Source of the DNA: Phymorhynchus buccinoides
Taxonomy: Eukaryota > Mollusca > Gastropoda > Neogastropoda > Raphitomidae
Reading direction: 5' to 3'
DNA: 64,000 nt
NCBI GenBank assembly: GCA_017654935.2
Contig: CM065712.1
Location: 21,740,903 to 21,804,902 of the forward strand
In this document: positions 54,161-63,818 of the stretch, piece by piece
How the letters are laid out: the number at the start of each line of letters is the position of its first letter
Numbering within the stretch: position 1 is the first letter of the stretch
Position numbers and translations under genes: made by a program
Notes under the pieces: generated by a model
Seen by the model: only the letters and a program-made list of their open reading frames with translations
Told to the model about the DNA's origin: nothing
The model's database searches: none

Positions 54161-57155
54161 GCAGCTCTGACATAAAACTGTTTGCGTTCTCTAAGGAAAC
54201 TGACAGGCATCAGAACAGTCTGAAGTCCAATCCTCTGAATTTAGCCGTGGTAAAAGGTCCACCAAGGCCCCACACTATAGAGGGACAACGCTGAAATCAG
54301 TTCCCAACACCACCAAAAAGGCTTAATATAGTGAAAAATCACTTTAAAATGCTATTTAACACAAAGGATAACACTGAATAAAAAGGCAAAACCTCTGACA
54401 AGAGAAGCCAATCCTGTCAGAAATTCTTAATCCTCTGACAATTCTGATGCCTGAACTGAATGGCTTGTACCCACGTGTCGTCATATCCGGCCACAAGGAG
54501 CGCCATATTATGGGAGACCGCCATCTTAGTCAGTAACTTTGTTTGAAAAATGCCAGATCGATGCTGCGTATTTGGCTGTTCCAATTCGAAACTTATCTAA
54601 ACTGTATTTATATAACATCTGGATGTTTTCTTTACATATTTAGATAACATTTTCACTTTGCTTACACACAAATAAGGACTAAGATGGCGACACTTCCGTT
54701 GGAAGGGTCGAGATGCGCACGCAGGTGGGGGGAGCCATAGCCTGAAATTAAAGATATGGGAATTGTCACTGCAAAGGTCTTGGTTTAAAACTATTAAACT
54801 GTTCTAGCGCCATGTATTCTTTGACGTTCTTGGTTGTCCGTTGCATCTCAACCCACAAGAGGGGGGTGACTATTTTGTTCAAGTGCGCATGCATTGCTTT
54901 GATGGATGAAACTGTAACATAAGCTCTAAAGATAAAACACATGGCAGGGTGCTTGGCAGTGAATGTCTTTGACATTGGTGGGAGTGTAGAGTGATGTCTT
55001 GGGCGAATGTATTTGCCCATGGTACTAGTAGAAGAGTAAAACAAATTGTTCTGGAAAGATTAATCATCATTATAAATAACGAAACTTGCAAAAACCTAAT
55101 AAAATTTGAAATGCTGCCTTCATTACTGAAAAAATTAGTAGCATACTGTACAATGAGAACAATTTTGGGTTAACCGTTTTAAACACTTCAAAATTCAGCA
55201 TTAAAAAGTGTTTTTATGTCCTAGCTTTAGTACCTTAAAAAAAAGAACAAAAGAAGTTATTTCTTTGAAAGAATACCTTGAATGAATTCAACAACTACCA
55301 AGCAACCGATTCACTCCTAAAGTTTAAACTCATTAGCATTACAGACATGTACATATTATTACGTACTTTCAGTTTTACAAAATGTCCAATGCAAGCCTAG
55401 CATGAAACCTAGAGTAGATGTGTGGAGTCAGGTATGGTCAGCGTGAAGAAATTACCCCCCCGAGGCAGAAGAAGGAAGGGCTGAGGCATTGTCTATGAAT
55501 TCACACAAACACAAAATTTGCTTTCACTAGTTTCAGGGACAATAATTGAATAAAGAAAGAAATCAGGGACAAATCCGTGAAATCAGGGACAGGTTTTTTC
55601 GCGCTTCACAGCCGTTTTCTTCTTCCTTTCACACTTGTCTGATCCGTGATCCGAATCAGAATCCGCCTCTGTGTCAGCATGTGCTCTCTTCGACACCATA
55701 TTGCCTTCAACTTGGAAGTGAAAGAGATCATGAAAATAAATTGCAACATAGATGAACCATCTAATGAAAACAATTTGATGCAACTTAGTAAAAATTACAG
55801 ACAAAAGTCAGAACAAACAACAAAATTCTAGGCCACCCCCTTCAATCCCACGATCGTTCCTGCCATTCAACAGCGTCAAGCAAACTCAGATAGACACGAC
55901 GGTTTCGATCAACAACAATGTTTTTTTTTAAACAATCCGATCACTAAAATGACCTTAAATCAAATGAAAAATGTCTTATAATTATATACAGCCTGAATCA
56001 AGTATATGACGTTTCTTGCTGATTAAGTCTCTGTATTTCTTCACAAACTCCGTCGGGATACGTCCGCTGTCTGGTGCCGCCATGGTTAAGCATGAAAGTT
56101 TGATTGAACCAATGGGTGTTCACGTTTCATTGGCAAGCAGGGTTTCCCGTATTAGCCAATGGTTTTAATCTTTAGCCCAAAAGAAAGAGGAAACTTCGCT
56201 GATTCTAACGAGGGTAGGCTTCGGGTGGTTTTGGTGTTGTTTTAGGGCCGAAATTTTCACTAGAACTTTACTTTCCGCGATTTCTGCGTATTAACTTAAC
56301 ATTTATGAACCTTTTTTTACACCATGTTAAAGCTGAAGGTCTCTAGATTCCATTTCTGGTCACATTATGCATGAACAATGCAACCCGAGACCCTGCGCAA
56401 AGCCAAAAGACGGCAACCCAAAAATCGCGATCTCAAAAAAGCTGTCCCGGCGGCCAAAAATAGCCGAACCTCAACCGCTTTTAACAAATTGTAAAAAATC
56501 ACACACACGTCACACATTAAAAACAAAGATATCATTGGAAAGATGAAACAATGATCTTTAATGTCATATAAAACATTTTGCTAACAAACGCATCACCTGA
56601 GAGTAATTGCTTTGGGAAAATAAGGTATTTTGGGGGGGCTGGGCAGTTTGACTGCCACTTACAAGCTCAGCCTGCTGGCACCTACTATATTTTTTGCGCA
56701 TGCGCATTCCATCTAGCAGACGATAACGATTCCTGGCTCAGTTCTTCTCTAATCATATGGCTTTTCGATTCTCAATTTTTTTTTCCGGGACACGTATAGC
56801 AAATCCAGGATTTCCGGGACAGTCGCTTCTAAAATCAACTTTCCGGGACAAATCCCGGATGTACAGGGACGGACGGTAGGCATGTCTCAAACAACACGGG
56901 CAGTCTGGGTGTTACTCTTAGGAATCCCTCATTCAAGTTTTTAACAAGTAGGCATTGAGACTGACAGCACACACCGCCTGCCAATTGCGTACCAAGTTGG
57001 ACTTTAAAAGCAGAGAGGCCCAGTCCAGTAATAGGAAGAAGGAGAAAAGAATCTGAATCCAATCTGAATCTTCAGGGCTAGTGTAGAGTGAGAAGAACTT
57101 TAGCTCCAAGTTGTTAATGAACACGGGACATTTTGCTTTCCCTAAAACGTTACTA
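54161..57155. other. Intron 2 sequence with transposon debris
   Basis: 54340-54440 is shared with 505-610; 54735-54800 repeats part of the exon 3 duplication unit. A minus frame at 55583-55700 begins MVSKRAHADTEADSDSDHGS, a transposase-style N-terminus, in DNA with repeated CAGGGACA motifs (55530-55590; CCGGGACA near 56786-56870). No separase exon recognised. Confidence 0.55.
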
Positions 57156-57717
57156 CAGACAAACCCCTATTTTACGACCCTCTGTTAAGCGATCACCTCT
57201 CATTTGAGACCGGATTTGTTGGCACAGATGCATTTTACTATGTAAACGACCTCTCTTAAACGACTTCCTCTAAAACGTGACTTACGACCGCCATTTTGTT
57301 GGTTTTTACGACCGTTGCTGTCGTCTGCATAGACTTCGAGCAAAGGGAAACAACCACGGTCAAGGGCCTGAAAGCGGAGTCGCTTCCCATGTTGTAGAAA
57401 AGATGGCGGAGAGCGTAGGAAAAGCAAGAAAACCATTGACTTTGAAAAAGAAAACCACTGACTTTGGACGAGAGTGGAGGTGATTAAAAGAAGTCGGCAA
57501 AGTGAAACTGTCATATCGATTGCACAATCCTATGGAGTTGGAAAGACCCAAATCCAGTTTTAATATGTCATTGTATGTGTGCATGAAGAAGAGAGTATGA
57601 ACTGTGCTGAACTTTTTCTTTCTACGGCTGCCAGTGAAAACCTCCGTCATACGACCCCTCCAATTTACGACCGATTTTACAGGACATTTTGGAAGTCTTA
57701 AAATAGAGGTTTGTCTG
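57156..57717 (+). mobile_element. pogo/Tigger-type MITE with a CENP-B-like HTH remnant
   Basis: TA-flanked ends CAGACAAACCCCTATTTTAC and AAAATAGAGGTTTGTCTG. The plus strand reads MAESVGKARKPLTLKKKTTD (57403) and, one frame over, VEVIKRSRQSETVISIAQSY then GVGKTQIQF and a stop. This matches the psq/HTH start of pogo transposases (IKR...SIA..YGVGKS). The frameshift and a large deletion make it dead. Confidence 0.85.
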
Positions 57718-57922
57718 TAATTTAGTGACCCAATTGAGTTTTACTAAGAAGATTTACTTAAGTTTCGTCAAAGTCTTTTTAAAGACGAAAATTTGGTTTT
57801 ATTCGCCGTGTGTATTGTTTATTTCACCTTCATGTGCTTGTGTGAGTGTAGCGTTTTGATGTTTTTTAGTTCAATTGTAAATCTAAAATGTGCAAGTAAT
57901 CCATGTCTCCCCCTCAGCTCAC

Positions 57923-58198
57923 CTTGTCCACCAGCTTACTGACGATGTACAGCAACGTCTTCAGCCCCGTCGCCGCCTTGCCGTCGTCCACGGAAACCAG
58001 CGCGCACACCTCTCCGCAACCGTGGCAACAAGAGGCGATGGCCGCCTCAAGCTCAGGGTCAAGGTCGCCGTCCTTAATGTCGGCCAGCAGGGGGCAGCAC
58101 TGGGTGAGGAAGCGCACCGCGTGGGTGCGGAGCTTGTCTGCTGCCTTCAGGTCGCTCTGCGCCGCCTGGTGTCCATTGTCCACGTCGGCAAAGTAGCC
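57923..58198 (-). CDS. ESPL1: Separase exon 2 (N-terminal helical region)
   Basis: A 276-nt exon of 92 codons, phase 0 to 0. The acceptor is ATCCCGCAG|GGC and the donor AAG|GTGAGC. The product runs from GYFADVDNGHQ to LLYIVSKLVDK. It resembles the human N-terminal stretch that ends near ERILFVLLRNAAAQ and is rich in amphipathic helices, as expected for the separase superhelical domain that binds securin. A truncated hAT MITE begins 48 bp upstream at 58246. Confidence 0.88.
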
Positions 58199-58245
58199 CT
58201 GCGGGATTGAAAAGGAGTCATGAAAAAATATCAGCTTGGAACAAA

Positions 58246-58360
58246 CAGGGCTCCCAGGGAACCCCCATTTGGGGGTCTATGAAGCATTAAAATTCTACAG
58301 GACCCTCTAAAAGATTGTGCAGGGGGTCCCAGGGATGCAGTAGAAAAATTCTTCAAAAGC
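58246..58360. mobile_element. Truncated hAT-like MITE, CAGGGCTCCC family
   Basis: CAGGGCTCCCAGGGAACCCC then AGGGGGTCCCAGGGATGCA; the other end is missing. Confidence 0.75.
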
Positions 58361-58559
58361 CAGATCAAACCCCCCTCCCTCCCCTACCTTCTTCCTCCTC
58401 ATCTCCTTCTTACCTCCTTACCTATCCCCCCTCATCCACGACTCCCTCCCTACCCCTCAACCCAAGCCAAGACTTTAAACCAGAAGCCTAACCTAAGCGC
58501 AGTTCTAAACCTTTTTCCAAGTTAATCTTCAGAATCTGGAAGGTGGAAGATCAAACGAA

Positions 58560-58750
58560 GAAGAAAAAGATTGGAAGAAGAATTGCATCAAATCCAGCAC
58601 GACCTTGTCTAAGTCAGCAATCAGCAGAATCCATCCACTGATCCAGCACTGCATCATAAAGCAATAAGTCACACTGAATACAAACGTAGCTCCTTCTTTC
58701 TCAGGACAATCAGGAACTGGAACAAACTCTGAAACTGTCTGAGGAGGCTG
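58560..58750 (+). mobile_element. Decayed RT C-terminus
   Basis: The plus frame near 58670 reads SHTEYKRSSFFLRTIRNWNK, similar to HTEYKRNSFFPRTIGDWNGL at 63385. Old non-LTR fragment. Confidence 0.75.
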
Positions 58751-59696
58751 TAACAGCTCCATCTATATAGAGCTCGATGTGTTCCAGTCGAGCCAACTAA
58801 TCCACCTAACTTCCTAAGTCTTGTCCCAATGGACACTTATACAGGTCTGGTCAGGTCAGGTAGTTAGGACATTAGGCCTCGCGGCCTCCTCACTGTCCTG
58901 TCATTTTTGTTTAAACTTTTGCACAGCTGAGAGGTTTTTATATTTTGTTTTCGGCAAATCTGCCTTTTACTAGTTTTAGTCATGCTCATATTGTAGTTTT
59001 GATATGCTGCCATTTTGTTGGTGTATTTCATCAAGGAGGTTTTTAAATTGTGTTAGATTCTGTGCTCGTTTAATATGTGCAGGAAGAGTATTCCAAAACT
59101 TTGTTACTCTGTTAGAAAAGACATTGTTTAGAACTATTAGTTCGGCTATACTGGGTTAGTATTTTTAAATCACTGTTACGGGTTTTTGAGTCAATTGTTA
59201 GCTGGAACAAAGATTTAGTATTGTTATCACTGTGAACAATTTTGTATGTCAGGGCTCCCACGGCTCCCAGGGAGCGTCCCAGGGCTCCCAGGGACGCACA
59301 TATGTGCGTCTATGACGCTTTAAAAGCCTGAGGGACGCACTAAAATCATGATCAGGGAGTCCCGCAGACGCACAAAAAAAAGGCAAAGCAAGTACTCATT
59401 TTGCTACTGCCGAGTCCCAAGCTGACAGAAGTCATCTTCTCTTTACGCGACTGACGTGGTGTTCGGGCCATTCATGTGCCCGCGAGAGCGGAAAGCTGAA
59501 GCGAACAAAGTTTAGCGTTGTTGCATACGTCACTGAACGTTCCCTGATTTTTCTCGGCTGGCTCGACTGGGCTTTATAGCAGGCATCACGCGCCCGCCTA
59601 AGTCTGAAGTTATCACTGTGTGTGTAACTGTTGAGTGCAACCATCGCAGGCAAACGAAGCCTGCGCGAGTGGCGCGATATTGTAGGCCTAGCAAGT

Positions 59697-60046
59697 ATGT
59701 CGCTGCTACAGTGGCTGGGCTGTAGCCCTGCTTCGTCTTCTTCCAAGAAGCGGAAAAGAGAAAGTGATGATCAATCATCCGAATCAAATGCGTGCAAATA
59801 AGATGAACCAAAGCCTCCAAGTAAAAAACAACGATCCTACCACCCGTCCTGGGAGAAAGAGTTCCCCTGGCTCAAGCATAAAGACGGCAAGATGAAGTGT
59901 ACCATTTGCACTGACAATGCCATGACGTCTTCCAGTAGGCCTAATGCCTGTGAAAAGAATGCTTTTGTCACTGGGTCAACCAATCTACGGAAAACGTCCC
60001 TACGCAGGCACGAAGAAAGCCAAGACAACATCGTTGCCGTGTGTGT
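59697..60046 (+). pseudogene. TTF-type zinc-finger (hAT-associated) gene fragment
   Basis: ATG at 59697 begins MSLLQWLGCSPASSSSKKRK. A single in-frame TAA at 59799 interrupts it, and the same frame continues YHPSWEKEFPWLKHKDGKMK, CTICTDNAM...NAFVTGSTNLRKTSLRRHEE. This is the TTF-type finger found at the start of hAT-derived proteins (C17orf113-like). The C-terminal transposase is missing. Confidence 0.82.
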
Positions 60047-60205
60047 CTGTCTTTCATTTAATGTCTTACTCTTATCCACTACACGTGATATTAGACACAA
60101 AAAAAGAAAAAGAAAAAAAAGCCTATTTTTTAAAAATTTGTTAAAGAGGGTATGCATAAAGGTGAATATGTGCTTGTGTACTTGCATGTATGGATGTGTG
60201 TGTGA

Positions 60206-60209
60206 TGTG

Positions 60210-60253
<44 letters not shown>

Positions 60254-60437
60254 AATGATTTTTGGTTTTGAATTTGTTTAGAGAAACATTTTTTTATTTG
60301 TTCATTGAAAAGCACTGATTTGCGTAATCTAAAGGCAGAGGCCAAGAGGGTACTTTCATGGTGTTTATTTTCAGTTTTAGTTCTTATGACTTGTGAAATA
60401 CAACAATGCTACTCACTGCATGTAGTAACTACCATGT

Positions 60438-60525
<88 letters not shown>

Positions 60526-60600
60526 TTAGGTGTGTGTGTGTGTGTGTGTGTGTGATTAGGTGTATACATGTGTGTGTGTGATTAGGTGTGTGTGTGTGAT
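60206..60600. repeat. (GT)n microsatellites
   Basis: Two GT runs, the longer at 60438-60560, interrupted by GATTAGGTGT units. Confidence 0.95.
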
Positions 60601-61167
60601 TTTTGTTGGTGTTGAATTTGTCTAATGACAGAGCCCAAGATGGGACTTTCATGATGTTTATTCTCAGTTTTAATTTTTATGCCTTATGAAAGACAGCTGT
60701 ACTATTCATTACTGTGTGTTTGCGTCATTTGTCTGTTTTCATAGTTGCCAATTATCTTAAGTCCAGCCTCATTTTAAATTACAAGACTTTGCTTTAAATA
60801 ATTAAATGTTTATCCAATTCCAAGAATGGTTTTGTTGCTTCAGTTTGAAGGAATTGAATAAGAACATTTAAAATAATAAATGTCTGATGTGGTGTGTGTG
60901 TGTGTGTGTACGTGCGTGTGAATTCAGAGCAATCATTTAAAAGCTTCAAATGTATTAATTACAATGCTTGTGACCACTCTTCATAGGGACCCTCTAGACC
61001 TCCTCTGGGACTCTCTAGAACCTCAGTGAAAGGGTCCCTGGGACCCTCTATCTTGCAGGACCATTGGGAGCCCTGTATGTGTTTATCAGATCCCCACAAA
61101 TTCTTCTATATTTCAGAGATGGTAGTTTCAACTTCCTTAGTTTGTGTTTGTAATCAAGGTGCCTAAC

Positions 61168-61730
61168 ACGAGAAGCTAACCGCAGTCTCAACGCCAATAT
61201 TCATTGGACGATATTAATCAAGACTAAGTGTTACTGACAGTTTAGTCACATTTTGATTTTGGACTGGAGTGTGGAAACTTTTTTACAAGTTACGAACACT
61301 TTTCGTTTCTTTTCAGTTGCTTTTTTTATATTGTTTTATTTTTCTTCCTGAGCACTGCTCCACAACCACGCTGTATAATTATCCAGTTGGATAGCTCAGC
61401 GTTACGAGTCAGATTCAGATTCAGAGACTAAGTTAGCCGGCCTAGGCCTTGTCGCATGAAAATAGGTAGCTCGTAAAAATAAGTAGCTCGCTATTATGAG
61501 TCTGTATTTGCGACAACCACAAATTTCACTTTTTCTGTACTTTAACCATTTAACTAACCCTAACCCTATCCCTAACCCTAGAAAAAAGTGAAATTTGTGG
61601 TTCATGCTCAATGTCGCAAATACACACTGTCATAGGTAGCGAGCTACTTATTTTTACGAGCTACCTATTTTCATGCGACAGGCCTATCGTCCAATGAAAA
61701 TTGGCGTTGAGACTGCGGTTAGCTTCTCGT
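61168..61730. mobile_element. MULE-like foldback element with CCCTAA block in its loop
   Basis: Outer arms ACGAGAAGCTAACCGCAGTC and mirror (44 of 45 bp), inner arms GTCGCATGAAAATAGGTAGC and mirror, loop with AACTAACCCTAACCCTATCC. 9-bp flanks GTGCCTAAC (61159-61167) and GTGACTAAC (61731-61739) fit a Mutator-type duplication. About 220 bp at 61213-61434 have no partner in the right arm, so they are probably a later insertion. Confidence 0.82.
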
Positions 61731-61908
61731 GTGACTAACGCCTTTAATTTTGATGCTCGTCTTTGGACCCTCTCTAATGCTGCCGATTGACTTTTTAAAA
61801 ACGGACTCCAGACCTGTTGTGTGTTGTGCGTTGCAACAGAAAGAAAAATAAACCAAACTAAAAATCAACACAAAAACAAAGGAACTAAAAATAGTAAAAA
61901 TAGAAATC

Positions 61909-62312
61909 GGTAAAGGTAAAGATGTGCCACCCCCCATGCATTTCTCAGTTAATTGTATTTTTCCGTTTTTGCCTTTCTTACCATACATAAAGCTGTATTT
62001 TAGGAACATTTTTAGCTAATTACCTTTTTGGAATACTAACCCTATCCCTAAACCTAACCCTACCCCCCACTATGTACTGCAGTACACCGCGATTTGTCAC
62101 AGTTGTGGTTCGTTGCGTTTTTCCGTCTTATACTAGTTATAGGGTGGGGGTTAGGGTTAGGGTTAGGGTTAGGGTTAGTATTCCAAAAAGGTTATTAGCT
62201 AAAAATGTTCCTAAAATACAGCTTTATGTATGGTAAGAAAGGCAATAACGGAAAAATACAATTAACCGAGATAGGTAGGGGGGTGGGGGGGTGGCACATC
62301 TTGACCTTTACC
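61909..62312. mobile_element. Foldback element with TTAGGG/CCCTAA arms, 8-bp target duplication
   Basis: Same family as 35751-36138: GGTAAAGGTAAAGATGTGCC arm, ACCCTATCCCTAAACCTAAC, mirror with four GGGTTA units. TAGAAATC flanks both sides (61901-61908, 62313-62320). Confidence 0.93.
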
Positions 62313-62353
62313 TAGAAATCTCCCCAGCGTTTCATGTTTGTTTTTTTAATTTT

Positions 62354-62406
62354 AGGTCAGGCCAAAGATTGATACTGATTATCAGTATCAATCTTTGGCC
62401 TGACCT
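62354..62406. repeat. Perfect 53-bp palindrome
   Basis: Arms of 26 bp (AGGTCAGGCCAAAGATTGAT then ACTGAT) with a 1-base centre. A second short palindrome (CTAGTATCAG T CTGATACTAG) follows at 62411-62431. Both lie in separase intron 1. Confidence 0.9.
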
Positions 62407-62460
62407 ATCACTAGTATCAGTCTGATACTAGCTAACCTTAATTATAACTTTATTGCTAAC

Positions 62461-62526
62461 CTTAATTTGTCTGCTGAGTCCGTCATACTGGTTGTGGAGA
62501 AGTTGGTGCGTTGCAGGCCAGTCCAT
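62461..62526 (-). CDS. ESPL1: Separase exon 1 (candidate start exon)
   Basis: A 66-nt open segment runs from ATG at 62526 to a donor AAG|GTTAGC at 62461, giving 22 codons that begin MDWPATHQLL. It ends in phase 0, which exon 2 needs. It lies directly upstream of exon 2 in gene order and opposite the start of CFAP410. Separase N-termini are poorly conserved, so sequence alone cannot confirm it. The donor is weaker than the others and its core, GCTAACCTTAAT on the plus strand, is repeated about 28 bp away. A different first exon, or extra 5' exons, remain possible. Confidence 0.5.
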
Positions 62527-62909
62527 TTTAAGATCTAATATTAATCAACATCAGGAAATGGAAAAAAAATCAAAAGCACTCATGTGATGATTCTTCTCCA
62601 TTCTTCCATCTTGGTTTGAAGAACGATTTCCACTCGAATCTACCGCCTAGGTGCAGCAAACCGGAAGACGTATACAGAATCGAATTTAATTGGTGCAAAA
62701 ATAATATTTTTAAAATAAGTATTTGAATTAATAGAAACAGAGTTAACAGTTTTCTATATTTCAACACAAATGTTTCGATTTTAACTTATAGAATAATAAT
62801 GTTGACATTTTTACTTCGAATTATGACATTGTTGACATTTTTACTGCGAGGTATACACTACTTCCGGTTTAAGGCGTACCTCGAAATTCCTCAACAACTG
62901 ACCAAAACA
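62527..62909. promoter_or_regulatory. Putative bidirectional promoter of separase and CFAP410
   Basis: This 383-bp gap lies between the divergent start codons and is free of recognisable transposons. It contains CCGGAAG at 62661 and its inverse CTTCCGG at 62861, the core of ETS/GABP sites that are common in bidirectional promoters. A direct repeat TGTTGACATTTTTACT lies near 62801 and 62831. No TATA box is clear. Promoter function is inferred from position and depends on the exon 1 call. Confidence 0.55.
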
Positions 62910-63016
62910 ATGGCTCTTTCAGAAAAAGAAAGATGTTCTCTGAAATTGACAGAGGCTTTAGTTTTAGCACGCACAAGAGCTTCAGACTTGGAGAGTGTCA
63001 GAAAGCTGAACTGTTG
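62910..63016 (+). CDS. CFAP410: CFAP410 first coding exon
   Basis: ATG at 62910 in a good context (AACAATGG) opens 35 codons and ends at the donor TG|GTAAGA in phase 2. The product ends [20 protein letters not shown], matching the N-terminus of human CFAP410/C21orf2 ([20 protein letters not shown]). CFAP410 is a leucine-rich-repeat protein of the ciliary base that works with NEK1. The match covers the cap before the first LRR, and the LRR exons must lie right of 64000. The N-terminus here is about 10 residues longer than human. The gene is divergent from separase, with starts 384 bp apart. Confidence 0.88.
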
Positions 63017-63289
63017 GTAAGAAATGAAATAAAACCGAAATAAGTCTGCCTGGAAACAGTAACTACAGAAGCTACTCGCACCCAGCTCACTAAGTGTGTG
63101 ACTGAAATCGCTTAGTAAGAGAAAGAACTAGAGGTCCGACTCACTAAATAAAAGTAATTCTGCATTAAGGTGTTTCACATTTTTCTGTGTCTATTTTTAA
63201 CTCGGAGACACTTCCATTTAAATTCTAATTTTTAGATTATTGCTAAAAACCAGCAGGCTGACATAGTGACAATGAGCTTTATAAAATCC
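63017..63289. other. CFAP410 intron 1, no further exon seen
   Basis: AT-rich intron start after the GTAAGA donor. The LRR exon expected next (starting with a Gly-Ser after the split Trp) is not found before 64000. Confidence 0.6.
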
Positions 63290-63752
63290 AGCAAGGCATT
63301 GTCCAGGTTGACAACACCAGGCTCATCCCAGCACCGAGCCGCCAGAGAAGAGGACATGACCAACAACTGTCATCCATCCACTGTCATACTGAATACAAAC
63401 GAAATTCATTTTTCCCTCGAACCATCGGCGACTGGAACGGGCTACCTGGGGTGACTGTGTCTGCCACCTGTCCCAGCACCTTCCAGGCATCCATCAAACA
63501 ACAAGAGATTTGTTTTTTTAATAAAATAAGGTGTTCCTGTTTTGACGCGGCATCATGTTGGGGATCCACAGGGAGAACCAGCTGGCTGGGTCATTGCAGA
63601 TTAGGGTTTTCTCTTTTTCCTTTGCTCTCTCTCTTTTTATATTATTTTATGCTGCTCTTTTATTTTATTCTTTTGTTTCTCCGACTTCGGACCTCGACTG
63701 AAATAGTGCCATAAATATCAAATTGTTGATTATCCGGAAGAAGAAGAAGAAG
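63290..63752 (+). mobile_element. Non-LTR retrotransposon 3' end
   Basis: The frame from 63382 reads CHTEYKRNSFFPRTIGDWNG, LPGVTVSATCPSTFQASIK, an RT C-terminus. The UTR ends in GGAAGAAGAAGAAG. In CFAP410 intron 1. Confidence 0.85.
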
Positions 63753-63775
63753 CTTGCCAGCTTGATTAGTCCCTA

Positions 63776-63818
63776 TTCTACTACTACTACTACTACTAGT
63801 ACTACTACTACTACTATT
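63776..63818. repeat. (CTA)n microsatellite
   Basis: TACTACTACTACTACTAC run; a short GGTTAGGTTAGGTTAGG tract lies at 63857-63873. Confidence 0.92.

Larger units (their letters stand above)
59250..61075 (+). mobile_element. hAT-like element, CAGGGCTCCC family, with TTF-type finger gene remnant
   Basis: Ends CAGGGCTCCCACGG and TTGGGAGCCCTG; 5-bp duplication TATGT. About 1.8 kb, with (GT)n tracts at 60208-60252 and 60438-60600. It is the likely parent of the short CAGGGCTCCC MITEs. Confidence 0.85.
58960..61815 (-). mobile_element. LINE 3' fragment split by two insertions
   Basis: Minus-strand pieces form one RT C-terminus: SVFKKSIGSIREGPKTSIKI (61731-61815), RHLDYKHKLRKLKLPSLKYR and RICGDLINTYKI (61081-61167), then FSNRVTKFWNTLPAHIKRAQ (58960-59249). 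It is interrupted by a hAT-like element (59250-61075) and a foldback (61168-61730). Removing both restores continuity. Confidence 0.88.
1..62526 (-). other. ESPL1: Separase gene (5' and central part; 3' end outside window)
   Basis: Separase is the cysteine protease that cuts the cohesin subunit Rad21/Scc1 at anaphase; securin and CDK1-cyclin B hold it inactive. Twenty minus-strand exons with GT/AG junctions follow the order of human separase. Diagnostic matches include LLLTRL (exon 18), a CxCxxC motif in exon 15 (human CDCSLC, here CWCSAC), a WW-R-L block in exon 19 and a W-GLL block in exon 20. Phases agree at every junction except exon 13 to 14. About 2,540 residues are encoded here, already more than the whole human protein (about 2,120), mainly because of the exon 15 linker. 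The caspase-like catalytic domain with its His/Cys pair would lie left of base 1. Identity is inferred from alignment by eye along the full length and is very likely. Confidence 0.93.

Noticed and set aside
58529..58762. Separase first exon on the minus strand (frame starting MELLQPPQTV)
   Set aside because: The opposite strand reads as a reverse transcriptase C-terminus (SHTEYKRSSFFLRTIRNW), so the frame is a shadow of a LINE fragment.
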